From positions 36,583 through 100,582 of the forward strand of contig JAUQQP010000035.1 in assembly GCA_030549855.1 (NCBI GenBank): a stretch of 64,000 nucleotides of DNA. The letters are read 5' to 3'. The translations under genes were made by a program, and so were the position numbers. Below the pieces are notes generated by a model, which saw only the letters and a program-made list of their open reading frames with translations, searched no databases and was not told the origin of the DNA. How positions within the stretch are numbered: the first letter of the stretch is position 1; each line of letters opens with the position of its first letter. Shown one piece after another: positions 1 to 9,896 of the stretch. The DNA is from Cyanobacteriota bacterium SRBZ.bins.94.201705 (lineage in GTDB: Bacteria > Cyanobacteriota > Cyanobacteriia > Cyanobacteriales > Cyanobacteriaceae).

Positions 1-1078
1 CACCCTTGCCTCAAACCATAGTTTTAACCCCAAGACATTTATCCCCACAGACTACTCCCTTTCAGTTAACAGCTGGATAGATACCAGCCTACTATGAGAA
101 GGATGATTCTTATACTAGACATTCAGATAAACATTTGCCTCGGGGATAATGATTACCCTGGGTGACTCCAATACTAACTTTTCTGACTGACTCTGTGTCT
201 TCCCTAGTCACAGCTAAGATAAGTGTCTCTATAAATGACAATCTCCCTCCCTGGAAAAAATGCCTCCACATAAAAAGACAATACAATTTGCCGCCGCCGC
301 TGGAGAAGACACCTCCTAGTCAGATTTAACCAAAACACTTTTGCCGTTAGAAAACAAAATTCCTGGTAAGCAAGATAAGAGTCTGTATAACTACAGTATT
401 AAAAATGCCTACAAAGGAGGGAGTAAACAAGACTAGGATAAACAAGTCTACAACAGACGATACACTCTCAGGTTTTCCTTAGAAAAAACACCCCCATTCC
501 CCTCCTTACCTCTTGGTTAACACAAACACACCTCAAACAGACAAACCACCCCCCGTCGACTAAGATAAAAACCCTCATGAGGAAAACAACCTCTCTAATT
601 GCAGACTGGCAACAACAAGAGTATGCCATAAGATAAATTCCTAATTCCCACCTCAGATATATGCCTCTACCTCAGACTTACCCCCCCAACCTAAAACTAA
701 CTGATATGCTAACCTAAAACTAACTGATACGAATACCTCCAGGCAATAGTATAAACCCTACAGTTGGCACTAAGAGAGGCGAATACATGATAGTAAAAGA
801 CAAACCCCCGCCAATCACTGTCAGACAAACACCAACCAAGGTATATCACCTTTTCGTCGGTTTGAGAGAGTAGTCCCATTATACAATAAAACCCCTGGCT
901 ACCAATCAGATGTGCCCCCACAAAAGACTATAAATCCCCCCGTAACTAGGAGTATAAATCTCCCCCATAGAGACAACAAAGATAGAGGTTTAAAATCATA
1001 AACCCCTCGATGACAAGAAAGTGGATACCACCACCTGGGGGGATAGGCTTATCCCTCCCCTTGCCTCCAACCGCATTC
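1..1078. other. non-coding stretch, no gene seen
   Basis: No reading frame here looks like a protein; the two short leftward frames have no recognisable sequence. A 23-bp unit (AACCTAAAACTAACTGATA plus four bases) is repeated head to tail at 688-710 and 711-730. A short GATAATGATTACC stretch near 143-155 resembles the palindromes of the 24-26 kb array. The left edge of the window cuts into this stretch, so a gene or RNA may continue outside. Confidence 0.6.
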
Positions 1079-2671
1079 TTACAAAGGACGATAAACCCTA
1101 TAATCGAGATGGGGGAAAATATTGTCCTGCCATTCAACTTGTTCCAACCAGCGATGGGGGATGTTATTATCTAAGATAGCATGATAGAGTCTGTCGAATC
1201 GAAACAGGTGGGTTTTGAGACGGGCAGTGGCATAGGATACCATGGTACCAGATTTGAGGATAAACGCCCAATCGGAAGACTGCGCCAACAGTAATTCCCT
1301 AGCCGCCTGGTTTAATGCCCTTAATTGTAACGGATTGTCTGTCTCTAGGGTGGCTAATTTTATCATTTGTCGGATTGCCCGATGGAGATGGGGATAAATC
1401 CAATCATTGGTATCGTTTAACCAATACTGGTGATAACCCCCTTCTCCCCAACTAGACTCGGCTGGGATAGCTAACTGTTGAGTGGGATGAGTTTTGAGAT
1501 ATTGGGATAGATGTACAAAGGAGAGAGAATCCTGATAACAGTCTACAGCTTTGCGGAAAAGAAAATCTAAAAACCATGGCCCCTCATACCACCAGTGGCC
1601 ATATAATTCTGCATCATAGGGGCAAACAATAATAGGCTGTCTTTGGATAATATCAGCCACCTGCTTAATCTGCTTTAGGCGACTGTTAAGAAAATGGGAG
1701 GCATCTGTAGCTGCCCTTTCCCTGGCACAATAGGGCTCATATAATTGTTTATGACCAAGGTCACAATAGCGGGAAGTAATGCGATAATACTTTATGCCCA
1801 CATTTTTCCGTTGACCATTGGGCAAAAGATATGGTCTAATATAATCATAGTCGGCTTCCCATCCCAAGTCCTTGTAGAATTCACGATAGACAGGATTACT
1901 GGGATAGCCCACTTCTGATGACCAAACTTGTTGAGAGGAAAAATCATCACGCCCAAAAGCCGCCACCCCACAGTGTGTGAAAATAGGGGCATAGGTGCTA
2001 AAACGAGGACGAGGTTTGGCATTATTAATCCCATGACTATCAATTATAAAGTAACGAAGGCCGGCTTTAGCTAACAATTCTTCTAATCCCTGGTAATAGC
2101 CACACTCAGGCAGCCAGATACCATAAGGGCGACAACCAAAAACCCTTTGGTAGTATTGGCAGGCAGTCTCAATTTGTGCCCAAACTGCTTCAGGATACAT
2201 TTTCATTAAAGGTAGATAAGCATGAGTTGCGGCAGAGGTGATAATCTCTAGATAGCCACCTTCCTGAAACTGTTTAAAGGCAGACACTAAATCCCCCCCA
2301 CACTGGCGCCAAATGTCTCCTATTTGGCAAAATTCCTCTTGGTAGTATTCGGCTAACTGTCTCAGTTGACTGTTACGGGGATAGCGACTTACTTCTCTAG
2401 CAATTAATTGTTGCAGCCTATTGAGATATTTTTCGTAACGTTTTTGTAGTAAATCGTCCTGCAACAAGGAAAGGAGGGTGGGAGAAAAACTAAGAGTCAG
2501 ACGAAAATCAATACCATCCCGTTGTAATCCCCGGAAAACCCTCAATAGGGGGATATAAACTTCAGTTATTGCCTCATACAACCACTCCTCTTCCAATACC
2601 CCCTCCTTCTCGCTGTGACGCACAAAAGGCAAATGGGCATGTAGGATAAAACAAATATAACCAATGGCCAT
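1079..2671 (-). CDS. GH57 1,4-alpha-glucan branching enzyme (DUF1957 type)
   Basis: 530 aa. Family GH57 enzymes of this type form alpha-1,6 branches in glycogen. Visible are the N-terminal HAHLPFVRH motif (residues about 11-19), WLPECGY with the expected nucleophile Glu189, and CPYDAELYGHWWYEGP with the expected acid/base Asp353; these positions match the family pattern of nucleophile and acid about 165 residues apart. The C-terminal helical domain (about 400-530) is present, so the gene appears full length. I chose the ATG at 2671 (MAIGYICF) over a TTG at 2686 because the family starts just before the HAHLP strand. It diverges from tolC with about 100 bp between. Many cyanobacteria carry this besides a GH13 GlgB; whether a GlgB exists elsewhere cannot be told here. 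Confidence 0.9.
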   Translation of the reverse strand: MAIGYICFILHAHLPFVRHSEKEGVLEEEWLYEAITEVYIPLLRVFRGLQRDGIDFRLTLSFSPTLLSLLQDDLLQKRYEKYLNRLQQLIAREVSRYPRNSQLRQLAEYYQEEFCQIGDIWRQCGGDLVSAFKQFQEGGYLEIITSAATHAYLPLMKMYPEAVWAQIETACQYYQRVFGCRPYGIWLPECGYYQGLEELLAKAGLRYFIIDSHGINNAKPRPRFSTYAPIFTHCGVAAFGRDDFSSQQVWSSEVGYPSNPVYREFYKDLGWEADYDYIRPYLLPNGQRKNVGIKYYRITSRYCDLGHKQLYEPYCARERAATDASHFLNSRLKQIKQVADIIQRQPIIVCPYDAELYGHWWYEGPWFLDFLFRKAVDCYQDSLSFVHLSQYLKTHPTQQLAIPAESSWGEGGYHQYWLNDTNDWIYPHLHRAIRQMIKLATLETDNPLQLRALNQAARELLLAQSSDWAFILKSGTMVSYATARLKTHLFRFDRLYHAILDNNIPHRWLEQVEWQDNIFPHLDYRVYRPL

Positions 2672-2773
2672 GGGTGCTAGTGGCAAACAAAACTAATATA
2701 TTACCTATAGGGGTGACGCTGGAGACGGGTTTTTCCTGTTACGATATTTTTGGGAAGTGAACATGGGAGGTAA

Positions 2774-4174
2774 ATGTATAGGAGATATTGTTGTCTTTTA
2801 ATCCTCGCCTGGCTGTTAACGAGTGTAAATCCCGCAAGGGGGGATGACAACTCTTCCGGCCAAAGATATAATCCTAGTGCCAACCCTCTACTTTTCCCCA
2901 CAAAAAAAGAAGAGGTGGAAATCCGCAGAAGGCAATCCATTAGTCTAAATGAGGCCATCAAAATTGCCTTGGAAAACAACAAACAGTTGCAGGCAGCTAG
3001 AATACAATTGGAAAGGGCAGAGGAAGGACTAAAGGCGGCTTTGGCGACGGAATTACCTACCGTCACCGGACAACTGGAGTTCAACCAGAGAGCCGATGAT
3101 GCCCCCACTCTTCCTAGTGCTAGAGATAGGACTTTACTTTTAGGACAGGTTGAGTTAAGATATAACTTATATGATGGGGGGCGTCGTGACGCTACTATCA
3201 GTCGGGCGGAAAGAGAGGTTTACCTGAATAAACTAGAAGTAGAGCGTATTGCCGAAGAGGTGCGTTTTGAGGTCACTGATGCCTATTATAAACTACAAAA
3301 TGCCGATGCCCAAGTGGCTATAGCCCAGGCGGCAATTGAAGACTTCTCTCAAACCCTTAGAGATGCCCAGCTGTTGGAAAGGGCAGGCTTGGGCACGAGA
3401 TTTGATGTGTTACAGGCAGAAGTGGACTTGGCTAACGCCCAAAGTGCCTTGACTAGGGCAATTTCCCAACAGAGGAATGCCAGAAGGGAATTGGCAAGGA
3501 TATTGGGGTTAGGGGAAGATGTGGAGTTAACCGCTGCCGATGAGATTAAGGAAGCGGGGGAATGGCAATACAGTCTCGAAGAGACTATTGTAATGGCTTA
3601 TAGGAATAGGGCAGAATTACAACAGGCACTGGTGCGTCGGGAAATCAGTGAGAAAAACAGGGAAATTGCCCTCGCTGACACTCGTCCCAATGTTAGTCTG
3701 TTCCTTAATTATAACTTCACTAATACCTTCCATGACACCTTTGGACCCACTGGCTATGCCCAAGGGTATAATCTAGGGGCAAGGGTGAGTTGGAATATAT
3801 TCGATGGCGGTGTTGCCAAAGCTAGGGCAAATCAGGAGACTAAGACTAAACAGATAGAAGAAACTAATTTTGCCTCCCAGAGAAATCAAATCCGTCTTGC
3901 AGTGGAAACCGCCTACAACCGTATGATTGCCAACAAGGAAAACATTAAAACTACCGAGAAAGCCGTTGCTACTGCCGTAGAAAGTCTCCGTCTTGCTAGA
4001 CTCCGATTCCAGGCTGGGGTTGGTACTCAAACTGATGTTATCAATGCCCAAAGAAACCTCACTGAGGCTAGGGGTAACTTTCTCCAGGCTATTATCGGTT
4101 ACAATCAGGCTCTTAACGAACTACAAAGGGCTGTCAGCAATCTCCCCGACAAGGGATTATTCCAATTTCGATAA
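2774..4174 (+). CDS. TolC-family outer membrane efflux/secretion protein
   Basis: 466 aa with an N-terminal signal peptide (MYRRYCCLLILAWLLTSV, likely cleaved before the DDNSS segment) and two repeats of the outer-membrane efflux protein fold: LNEAIKIALENNKQLQAARIQLERAEEGL around residues 55-85 and a second half from about 265, with ETAYNRMIANKENIKTTEKAV. Predicted to form the trimeric outer-membrane channel used by type I secretion and RND pumps. A purine-rich GGGAGG precedes the ATG at 2774. No inner-membrane or adaptor partner is adjacent; solitary tolC genes are usual in cyanobacteria, where one TolC serves several systems. Short GGGCA/TGCCC hairpin after the stop (4196-4208), with only a weak T tract. 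Confidence 0.92.
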   Translation: MYRRYCCLLILAWLLTSVNPARGDDNSSGQRYNPSANPLLFPTKKEEVEIRRRQSISLNEAIKIALENNKQLQAARIQLERAEEGLKAALATELPTVTGQLEFNQRADDAPTLPSARDRTLLLGQVELRYNLYDGGRRDATISRAEREVYLNKLEVERIAEEVRFEVTDAYYKLQNADAQVAIAQAAIEDFSQTLRDAQLLERAGLGTRFDVLQAEVDLANAQSALTRAISQQRNARRELARILGLGEDVELTAADEIKEAGEWQYSLEETIVMAYRNRAELQQALVRREISEKNREIALADTRPNVSLFLNYNFTNTFHDTFGPTGYAQGYNLGARVSWNIFDGGVAKARANQETKTKQIEETNFASQRNQIRLAVETAYNRMIANKENIKTTEKAVATAVESLRLARLRFQAGVGTQTDVINAQRNLTEARGNFLQAIIGYNQALNELQRAVSNLPDKGLFQFR

Positions 4175-4286
4175 CCTCCGCGGCATCGACCATACGGGCA
4201 TTTTGCCCTACGCCCCATCTGCCCTTTTCCTTACATTTTCTTTTTACATTTGTTAACAAATGCCCCAAAAAGACCCCGGCCCCTGC

Positions 4287-4347
4287 TACAATGGAACCAT
4301 CGGACGGCAGGAAATGGTGACTGCCAGGGCCGACCCTGGGCACTTTT
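4287..4347 (+). ncRNA. candidate small RNA with own promoter and terminator
   Basis: A TACAAT -10-like box (4287-4292) is followed about 7 bases later by a compact structured stretch: GGCAG(10 nt loop)CTGCC at 4306-4310/4321-4325, then CCAGGG-CCGA-CCCTGG at 4324-4329/4334-4339 followed by a run of five T, which reads like a Rho-independent terminator. The two stems share two bases and may be alternative. No good -35 box is visible and I do not recognise a named cyanobacterial sRNA family. It could instead be a second terminator for tolC. Confidence 0.3.
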
Positions 4348-4810
4348 TATTTGCAAAATATAAGCGATTATTTACTATTATTATAGGGCATAATTGCTAA
4401 TAAAATGAGAGGTAATTTCCGGCATAAAGACCTTTTTATGGAATAAAAGTACCCCCTTCCTGTAACTCTAAACATCGCTTATATCTAAAAATATTTTCAA
4501 TTATTTTTTGTTACGGCTCCGCTAGCGGTATATTGCAAATCATGTTAGTTGCAATATATAATCATTTACTAAGGCTAAAAGCTTTTATATATCGGAAATT
4601 AGCTAGCTATCCTTAGCGTATTTTATGATATAAATAATCAACAAAAATGTGGGCAGGGACAGCCCTGGTAGTACCTTCGCCTACCGCCCCCCATCCTATG
4701 CTAGCACAACGGCCCCAAAAATAGGGGAAAAAATTAACAAAGGTAAACACACTCTACCACCCCTACACCAAGAAGAACAAGCCAAAGGGGAGAGACAAGC
4801 CAAAGGATAG

Positions 4811-4857
4811 AGACAAGCCCCATCCCTACTATCCCTACTATCCCTACTATCCCTACC
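4811..4857 (+). repeat. dispersed 21-bp repeat copy A plus 9-bp tandem repeat
   Basis: AGACAAGCCCCATCCCTACTA (21 bases, 4811-4831) recurs exactly at 57623-57643 and, over 19 bases on the other strand, at 53599-53617. Here its ATCCCTACT tail is expanded to four tandem copies (4822-4857). Confidence 0.75.
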
Positions 4858-4863
4858 AACCTC

Positions 4864-6081
4864 CTAATCCTCCCAAACCAGACGGACAAATTTCTTCTTG
4901 CCCAGTTGGAGAATCTTGTTGTGTAGTTGGTGGGGAGAATCAAAGGTAGTATTGGGGTCAGTAATACGTTCTCCGTCAAGGCGAATACTACCACCCAGGA
5001 TTTGTCTCTTGCCTTCGCCACTAGTGTTGACTAAACCACTGGCAGAGAGGATGTAAAACAATTTGGCAGGAAAAGTGATATTCTTGAGGGAGAATTGGGG
5101 CACAGCAGAGGCATTGGCCATGTTTTTCTCCCAGACGATGCTTAAAGCCGTCTGTTGGGCAGCCTTGGCGGCTTCCTCCCCATGGTATTGGGCAGTTATA
5201 GTTAACGCTAACAATTTCTGTGCTTCCCTGGGATTGTCGGGGATTTGTGAAAGGGGAAAGTCGGTTAAAAGTTCAAAATAACTGGGAATGAGGGCATCTG
5301 GAATTTTCTCCAGTTTAGAATACATGGAAAGGGGATCTTCCCGCAAGCCTACATAATTATTAAGGGATTTTGACATTTTCTGTTGCCCATCGGTGCCAAT
5401 AAGAATGGGTAACAAAACGCCAAATTGGGGTTTTTGGCCAAAATGACGTTGTAAATCTCTACCTACTGCTATGTTAAACTTCTGATCAGTTCCCCCTAAT
5501 TCCACATCCGCCTGGACTACCACTGAGTCATAACCCTGCATGAGGGGATAAAGAAACTCGTGAAGGTAGATGGGGGTTTGTTGGGCATAACGGTTGTTAA
5601 ACCCCTCTTTGGCTAACATCTGTTGTACTGTCATAGTGCTCAACATTTCAAGGATTTGGGCAAGATTCAGTCGGCTTAGCCACTGAGAGTTGTAGTGAAT
5701 CTCTAGACGGCCGGGAGTGTCGAAGTCTAAAATGGGTTTAAGTTGGTCTAAATAGGTTTCGGCGTTGCGTTTTACTTCTTCCTCTGTGAGTTGTTTTCTT
5801 ACCCTGTCTTTGCCAGTGGGGTCTCCTATTCTGGCAGTAAAATCCCCTATAATTACTACGGCTATATGTCCTTTGTCTTGAAATGCCCTTAGTTTTCGGA
5901 AGGCAATACTATGTCCTAAGTGTAAGTCGGCACCAGTAGGATCTATCCCTAATTTTACTCGCAGGGGCCGACCCTGACTACATAATTTTTCCAGGGTTTC
6001 TTCTTCTCCTTCCTCCTGAGAGGGGAAAATCTCTGCTACCCCTCTATACAACCATTCCCAATCCTTATCCGTCTTTCTCAT
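4864..6081 (-). CDS. tyrS: tyrosyl-tRNA synthetase
   Basis: 405 aa class Ic aminoacyl-tRNA synthetase that charges tRNA-Tyr in the cytoplasm. HIGH-like HLGH at residues 54-57, KMSKS at 235-239, tyrosine-pocket segment [15 protein letters not shown] near 196-210, and a C-terminal S4 RNA-binding domain ([15 protein letters not shown], about 365-395). Long form with extended N-terminus, as in other cyanobacteria. ATG at 6079-6081. The T-box riboswitch found before tyrS in Firmicutes is not visible upstream. Next gene upstream (DUF4346) is co-directional with a gap of about 137 bp, so it may have its own promoter. Confidence 0.97.
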   Translation of the reverse strand: MRKTDKDWEWLYRGVAEIFPSQEEGEEETLEKLCSQGRPLRVKLGIDPTGADLHLGHSIAFRKLRAFQDKGHIAVVIIGDFTARIGDPTGKDRVRKQLTEEEVKRNAETYLDQLKPILDFDTPGRLEIHYNSQWLSRLNLAQILEMLSTMTVQQMLAKEGFNNRYAQQTPIYLHEFLYPLMQGYDSVVVQADVELGGTDQKFNIAVGRDLQRHFGQKPQFGVLLPILIGTDGQQKMSKSLNNYVGLREDPLSMYSKLEKIPDALIPSYFELLTDFPLSQIPDNPREAQKLLALTITAQYHGEEAAKAAQQTALSIVWEKNMANASAVPQFSLKNITFPAKLFYILSASGLVNTSGEGKRQILGGSIRLDGERITDPNTTFDSPHQLHNKILQLGKKKFVRLVWED

Positions 6082-6218
6082 TGACTCTTTGCGTCAAAAA
6101 TTGCCAACAAACATCATACAACAACGGCGGATGGGGCATGGCCTTCTGTCACACCCCTAGTAAGGGTATAATAGTATATCCCTTCACCATGGGCCCCAAC
6201 CACCTTACTACTTCCCTG

Positions 6219-6623
6219 TTAGTCTTGGATATATTCTTCTCCTGTAGCTAGGGCATATTCTGCCCTCATAAACTCTCTTCCTAAGTAGGCTGCATGATCT
6301 AATCTACTTACAGGGACGGGTTTAGTTTCTTCAAATATTTTTACACAGATTTCTTTTGCCGTCCTTCCCTTGAATATGGTAGTGGGTTTACGCACATTCC
6401 CCCCCCTACAGGCTATTACCTCCCCTGTCTCTGGGTCTACTGCTAATCCTTTTTCGTTGATAATATTGGTATAATGTTCAGCGCAGATTAGCCCTGCTTC
6501 CCTCTCTAGGTAGATTATAAAGTAGCCTGCCGGGTCTAGGTCAATATGTCTTTTGGATAGTTTGTCGTCTATTGCTTTCCTTTCTTCTGCAGAATGTCCT
6601 TTAGTGGATGGGGTTTGTGTCAT
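6219..6623 (-). CDS. DUF4346 family protein
   Basis: 134 aa. The sequence shows the conserved block of the cyanobacterial DUF4346 family: LDPAGYFIIYLEREAGLICA (about 30-50), DPETGEVIACRGG (about 63-75), GRTAKEICVKIFEE (about 86-100) and LDHAAYLGREFMRAEYAL near the end. No signal peptide or membrane segment, so probably cytosolic. Function not established; in some archaea the domain is joined to a dihydropteroate-synthase-like protein. Lies 39 bp downstream of the next leftward gene and may share its transcript. Confidence 0.85.
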   Translation of the reverse strand: MTQTPSTKGHSAEERKAIDDKLSKRHIDLDPAGYFIIYLEREAGLICAEHYTNIINEKGLAVDPETGEVIACRGGNVRKPTTIFKGRTAKEICVKIFEETKPVPVSRLDHAAYLGREFMRAEYALATGEEYIQD

Positions 6624-6662
6624 GGTTTTTGATATTTTTTTCTCCTATTTTACTCCTTATTA

Positions 6663-7430
6663 TTATTGCATTTTACCTCGCCATTTGTCTACTATTTTTT
6701 GGCTTATTTCTCCTAATTCATCCCTGTTTTTTTGAACAAGCCAGCATTTTTGGGTAATTGCCTTCCAGCCATTAAACAGCCCCAACAAGATGCTATTGAG
6801 GGCAATGGTTTCTTCTTTCTGTTTTTTAAAATTTGCGCTTCTCTTTAGCCCTGTCTCTATGGGGTTTGGCAGACAAAGAAAGTTATATAGGCTCTGATAA
6901 ATAGCCAATTCACTTTCATCAGAGGTTTGGGATAAAACTGCTTCTGCTTCTGAGAGAGGAGATTTTTTTTCTATTAGCATATCTATTAGTTCCAGGGGTT
7001 TTATTTCTTCTGATTGGTATTTTTCTAGGTGGATTGTAATCTGTGGGGTGATTTTCTCTGTTATTTGGATTTCTCTTGTCCAAATTAGGTGAATGATGAC
7101 AGTCCATACTAGCCAGCTATTTATGCTTTCCTGGGAATATCCTAACTTTTGCCCTATTTTTTCTAGGTCGTTACTGAGTTGTGTTTTGTCTCCATAGCGG
7201 TATATTATCAGGGGGTAAATAACTATTGCTGTCTGACTTTTATTAAGGAGAATACCAGAAGCCGGGGGGAATAGCTGGAAGATGTCTTCATCTCTTATTA
7301 TATTTTTGGCTAGGGCAAGGCAAAGATTTATAGCCTCCCGACAGGAGGAAAGGGTGAATTGATAATAGGAGTTGTTGAGGAGAAAGAGAGAAGCGAATAG
7401 GGAAAGATAGTTGGGGTAAAAAGGTATCAT
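6663..7430 (-). CDS. divergent ADP-ribosylglycohydrolase-like hypothetical protein
   Basis: 255 aa, mostly helical. The C-terminal part (IALNSILLGLFNGWKAI, about 215-232) resembles the end of the ADP-ribosylglycohydrolase fold, and the spacing of helices fits a compact member of that family found in cyanobacteria. However, I do not see the acidic metal-binding motifs (GD near the N-terminus, DDT and DxxD later) needed for hydrolase activity, so it is probably inactive or has another role. Richer in A/T and in Ile/Lys/Asn than its neighbours. ATG at 7428-7430. Assignment is tentative. Confidence 0.6.
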   Translation of the reverse strand: MIPFYPNYLSLFASLFLLNNSYYQFTLSSCREAINLCLALAKNIIRDEDIFQLFPPASGILLNKSQTAIVIYPLIIYRYGDKTQLSNDLEKIGQKLGYSQESINSWLVWTVIIHLIWTREIQITEKITPQITIHLEKYQSEEIKPLELIDMLIEKKSPLSEAEAVLSQTSDESELAIYQSLYNFLCLPNPIETGLKRSANFKKQKEETIALNSILLGLFNGWKAITQKCWLVQKNRDELGEISQKIVDKWRGKMQ

Positions 7431-7541
7431 CCCTGGAATTGATTATAAGGGGAAATGACTTATTAAAGGGGAAATTGGAAACAAAAAACGGGCGAAATGC
7501 CCGCAGTTTTGGGGGCAAGTAGCAAAGGCCCGTACTTGTAA

Positions 7542-8708
7542 TTATAAAGCTCTAATGAAATTGGCCAGTCTGTTCATACCTTTTTCAATGGAATTCATAT
7601 CAGTGGCATAGGAGAGACGAATACAGTTGTCGTCGCCGAAAACAATACCGGGGATGGCGGCAACCTTTTCCTCCTCTAAGAGTCTCTCACAAAATTCTAG
7701 GGATTTTAGACCAGTAGAGCTAATATCTACAAAAACATAAAAGGCACCATAGGGCAAGGGGGCAGAAATGCCGGCGATGGCACTGATGGCATTATAGATG
7801 AACTTACGCCTTTCGGCAAAGGCAGATAACATCTCTTTAACACAATCCTGGGAAGATTGTAAGGCGGCAAGGGCACCATATTGGGCAAAGGTGCAAACAT
7901 TAGAAGTACTATGACTTTGAATTTTGGTCATGGCCTGGATTATACTAGCATCAGCGGCTATGTAACCAACACGCCAACCTGTCATGGCATAGGCTTTGGC
8001 AAAACCGTTGCTGACAATGGTGCGGGCAAAAATTTGGTCGTTGATGGCACCAATGCTGACATGGGTAACTCCGTCGTAGACAATCTTCTCATAGATTTCG
8101 TCAGAGACGACTAGAATGTCATGTTTGACTATGACGTCTGCTAAGGCTTTTAACTCCTCGGGGGTATAAACGGCACCAGTGGGGTTGGAGGGGGAGTTTA
8201 AGACAAATAAACGGGTTTTGGGGGTGATAGCGGCTTCTAACTGTTCAGGGGTAATTTTATAACCATTTTCGGCGCTGGTGGGGACAAATACCGATTTTCC
8301 GCCTGCTAGTGTCACCATCTCGGGATAACTCAACCAATAGGGAGAGGGGATGATAACCTCGTCTCCTGGCTCAATTAGGGCTAACATCAAATTAAAGAGA
8401 GACTGTTTACCACCGTTGGTGACGATGATATTTTCTGCTTCGTAGTTCAGATTGTTTTCTTGACGTAGTTTGGCGGCAATAGCTTCCCTAAGAGGCATTT
8501 CGCCGGCAACTGGGCCATATTTAGTCTTTCCCTCGTCTAAAGCCTTTTTGGCGGCCATTTTAATGTGTGGTGGGGTATCAAAATCAGGCTCTCCTGCACT
8601 AAAACTACATACGTCTATACCCTCTGCTTTCATTCTCTTGGCTTTGGCTGAGATACTTAGTGTCAAGGAAGGTGTGACATGCTTAACTCTCTCGGCAATT
8701 TTGACCAT
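7542..8708 (-). CDS. aspC: class I/II pyridoxal-phosphate aminotransferase (aspartate aminotransferase)
   Basis: 388 aa. Transfers the amino group of aspartate to 2-oxoglutarate; some homologues act on prephenate as well. [11 protein letters not shown] near residues 36-45, [16 protein letters not shown] around 171-186, [13 protein letters not shown] near 201-213, Schiff-base lysine Lys238 in [17 protein letters not shown], and a C-terminal arginine motif IRLSYA. I set the start at the ATG at 8708 (MVKIAERV), where the family begins; upstream codons give an extension without similarity. Diverges from the DUF1995 gene with a 116-bp shared promoter region. Confidence 0.93.
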   Translation of the reverse strand: MVKIAERVKHVTPSLTLSISAKAKRMKAEGIDVCSFSAGEPDFDTPPHIKMAAKKALDEGKTKYGPVAGEMPLREAIAAKLRQENNLNYEAENIIVTNGGKQSLFNLMLALIEPGDEVIIPSPYWLSYPEMVTLAGGKSVFVPTSAENGYKITPEQLEAAITPKTRLFVLNSPSNPTGAVYTPEELKALADVIVKHDILVVSDEIYEKIVYDGVTHVSIGAINDQIFARTIVSNGFAKAYAMTGWRVGYIAADASIIQAMTKIQSHSTSNVCTFAQYGALAALQSSQDCVKEMLSAFAERRKFIYNAISAIAGISAPLPYGAFYVFVDISSTGLKSLEFCERLLEEEKVAAIPGIVFGDDNCIRLSYATDMNSIEKGMNRLANFIRAL

Positions 8709-8753
8709 TGTTTCCCCTACAAAAAAGTCTTTAATAAATGATAATGGCTGGGC

Positions 8754-8806
8754 AATGGGGTGTAACAGGATTTTGCGGGAGGCAGGGGCTATAATGGGGT
8801 GTAACA
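8754..8806 (+). promoter_or_regulatory. 39-bp direct repeat overlapping a TATAAT promoter element
   Basis: AATGGGGTGTAACA occurs at 8754 and again at 8793, with similar bases following each copy (period 39). A consensus TATAAT lies at 8790-8795, placed to serve the rightward DUF1995 gene that starts at 8825. The -35 region is not clear. Confidence 0.45.
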
Positions 8807-8824
8807 AGATTTGGGCAAGAGACT

Positions 8825-9559
8825 ATGAGTACAATCCCCGAGAGTTTGGAAGCGGCTATCAGTCAGGCGAAAGTGGCATTGAAGGCGGCTTTGGCCAATG
8901 GCTGTAAACGCATTACTATAGACTTGGTGATACCAGACATTTCCCTTAAGGCACAGTATTTAGCCTGGGAATTTGCCCAGGAGTTGTCAGACTATGGTAG
9001 TGGGTTAAAGGTAGTTTTTCCTGACACAGGCGCGGCTGCCCTAGCCAGGAGGGATTGGGGGAAAACGGAGTTTGTGGTGACGGATATAGGTAGCAGTCGC
9101 ACCCCAGTGGAGACTAAAATCAGTGACACTGACGAGATTTTCTTGTTGGTTTGTCCTTCTGCCGTCGAAGTAAATCTAGTTGAAAGATTGTGTCTTCTGG
9201 CGGAAGAAAGACCAGTGGTGATGTTGATACCACAACTAGAGGATATAATGGGGGTGGGGATTGGGTATGCCGCCAGGCAGTTGAGGGAGAGATTTATCAA
9301 TACCTTGGAGTCTGCCTATTATTTTAGGCCCTTGGAGGGGGCGGTGGTGATGCGTCAGTATCCTCATCTGTGGCAGGTATGGAGGGAAGAGTCTAACAGT
9401 GGGGAATATTTTTTGGTGGCAGAGGTGTCTCACAAGCCTTTAGGGGAAACCCTTGAACGTATTTTATCAGGTAGAGGCGAGGAAAAAGACACCGCTGTTT
9501 CTTCCCCACGAGGTTTCTTTGCCTCCTTGAGGGGTTTATTTCGTGCCCTCAACAACTAG
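8825..9559 (+). CDS. DUF1995 family protein (LPA3-like)
   Basis: 244 aa. Matches DUF1995, whose plant member LPA3 assists photosystem II assembly. Visible: IPESLEAAISQAKVALKAAL at the N-terminus, a strand-rich middle with EFVVTDIG and IFLLVCPSAVEVN, and a tail after residue 215 that is poorly conserved. No signal peptide. First gene of a rightward set with DUF2997, Ycf35 and a ferredoxin, all linked to plastids or oxygenic phototrophs. The link to photosystem II is knowledge of the family, not something the sequence shows. Confidence 0.8.
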   Translation: MSTIPESLEAAISQAKVALKAALANGCKRITIDLVIPDISLKAQYLAWEFAQELSDYGSGLKVVFPDTGAAALARRDWGKTEFVVTDIGSSRTPVETKISDTDEIFLLVCPSAVEVNLVERLCLLAEERPVVMLIPQLEDIMGVGIGYAARQLRERFINTLESAYYFRPLEGAVVMRQYPHLWQVWREESNSGEYFLVAEVSHKPLGETLERILSGRGEEKDTAVSSPRGFFASLRGLFRALNN

Positions 9560-9637
9560 GGTTACAATCTACGGGGGAGGCTACTACAATGGAAGAGACT
9601 GTAATGGTCGTTATGGCAACAAGGGAGGAAATGGGCT

Positions 9638-9841
9638 ATGAGTATGGAAACCCTAGAGTTTATTATCTACCCTGATGGAAGGGTACAGGAAAGAGTAACG
9701 GGGATTATGGGTAAATCCTGTGAGGAGGTGACTCGCGCCATTGAAGAGGAATTGGGAATAGTGGTCAGCCAGGAGAGAACTGGGGATTATTACAATGAAA
9801 AAGTAGAATTAAATAACCACATTCACAATAGGAGTTGGTAA
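9638..9841 (+). CDS. DUF2997 family small protein
   Basis: 67 aa. METLEFIIYPDGRVQERVTG followed by CEEVTRAIEEELG is the DUF2997 signature found in cyanobacteria, where the gene is commonly next to ycf35. The ATG at 9638 is preceded by AAGGGAGGA at a normal distance; a second in-frame ATG lies two codons on (9644). No cofactor motif. Function unknown; position directly before Ycf35 and ferredoxin suggests a shared process. Confidence 0.85.
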   Translation: MSMETLEFIIYPDGRVQERVTGIMGKSCEEVTRAIEEELGIVVSQERTGDYYNEKVELNNHIHNRSW

Positions 9842-9896
9842 ACTTTTAAGTATAAATTTGTTTGTATTCCTAGTCAAAGATTGTTGAAAAAAGACT

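Larger units (their letters stand above)
4175..4863. other. intergenic region: AT-rich, one candidate small RNA, 9-bp tandem repeat
   Basis: About 690 bp without a protein gene. It holds a candidate small RNA (4287-4347, listed separately), a perfect 10-bp palindrome CCGCTAGCGG near 4518-4527, AT-rich DNA to about 4640, and a purine/pyrimidine-biased block just past the tyrS stop. That block contains two copies of an 18-bp unit AGACAAGCCAAAGGATAG and then four copies of ATCCCTACT (4822-4857). Confidence 0.6.

Noticed and set aside
4864..6200. T-box leader for tyrS
   Set aside because: The short upstream spacer has no specifier hairpin or T-box sequence and T-boxes are not expected in cyanobacteria.
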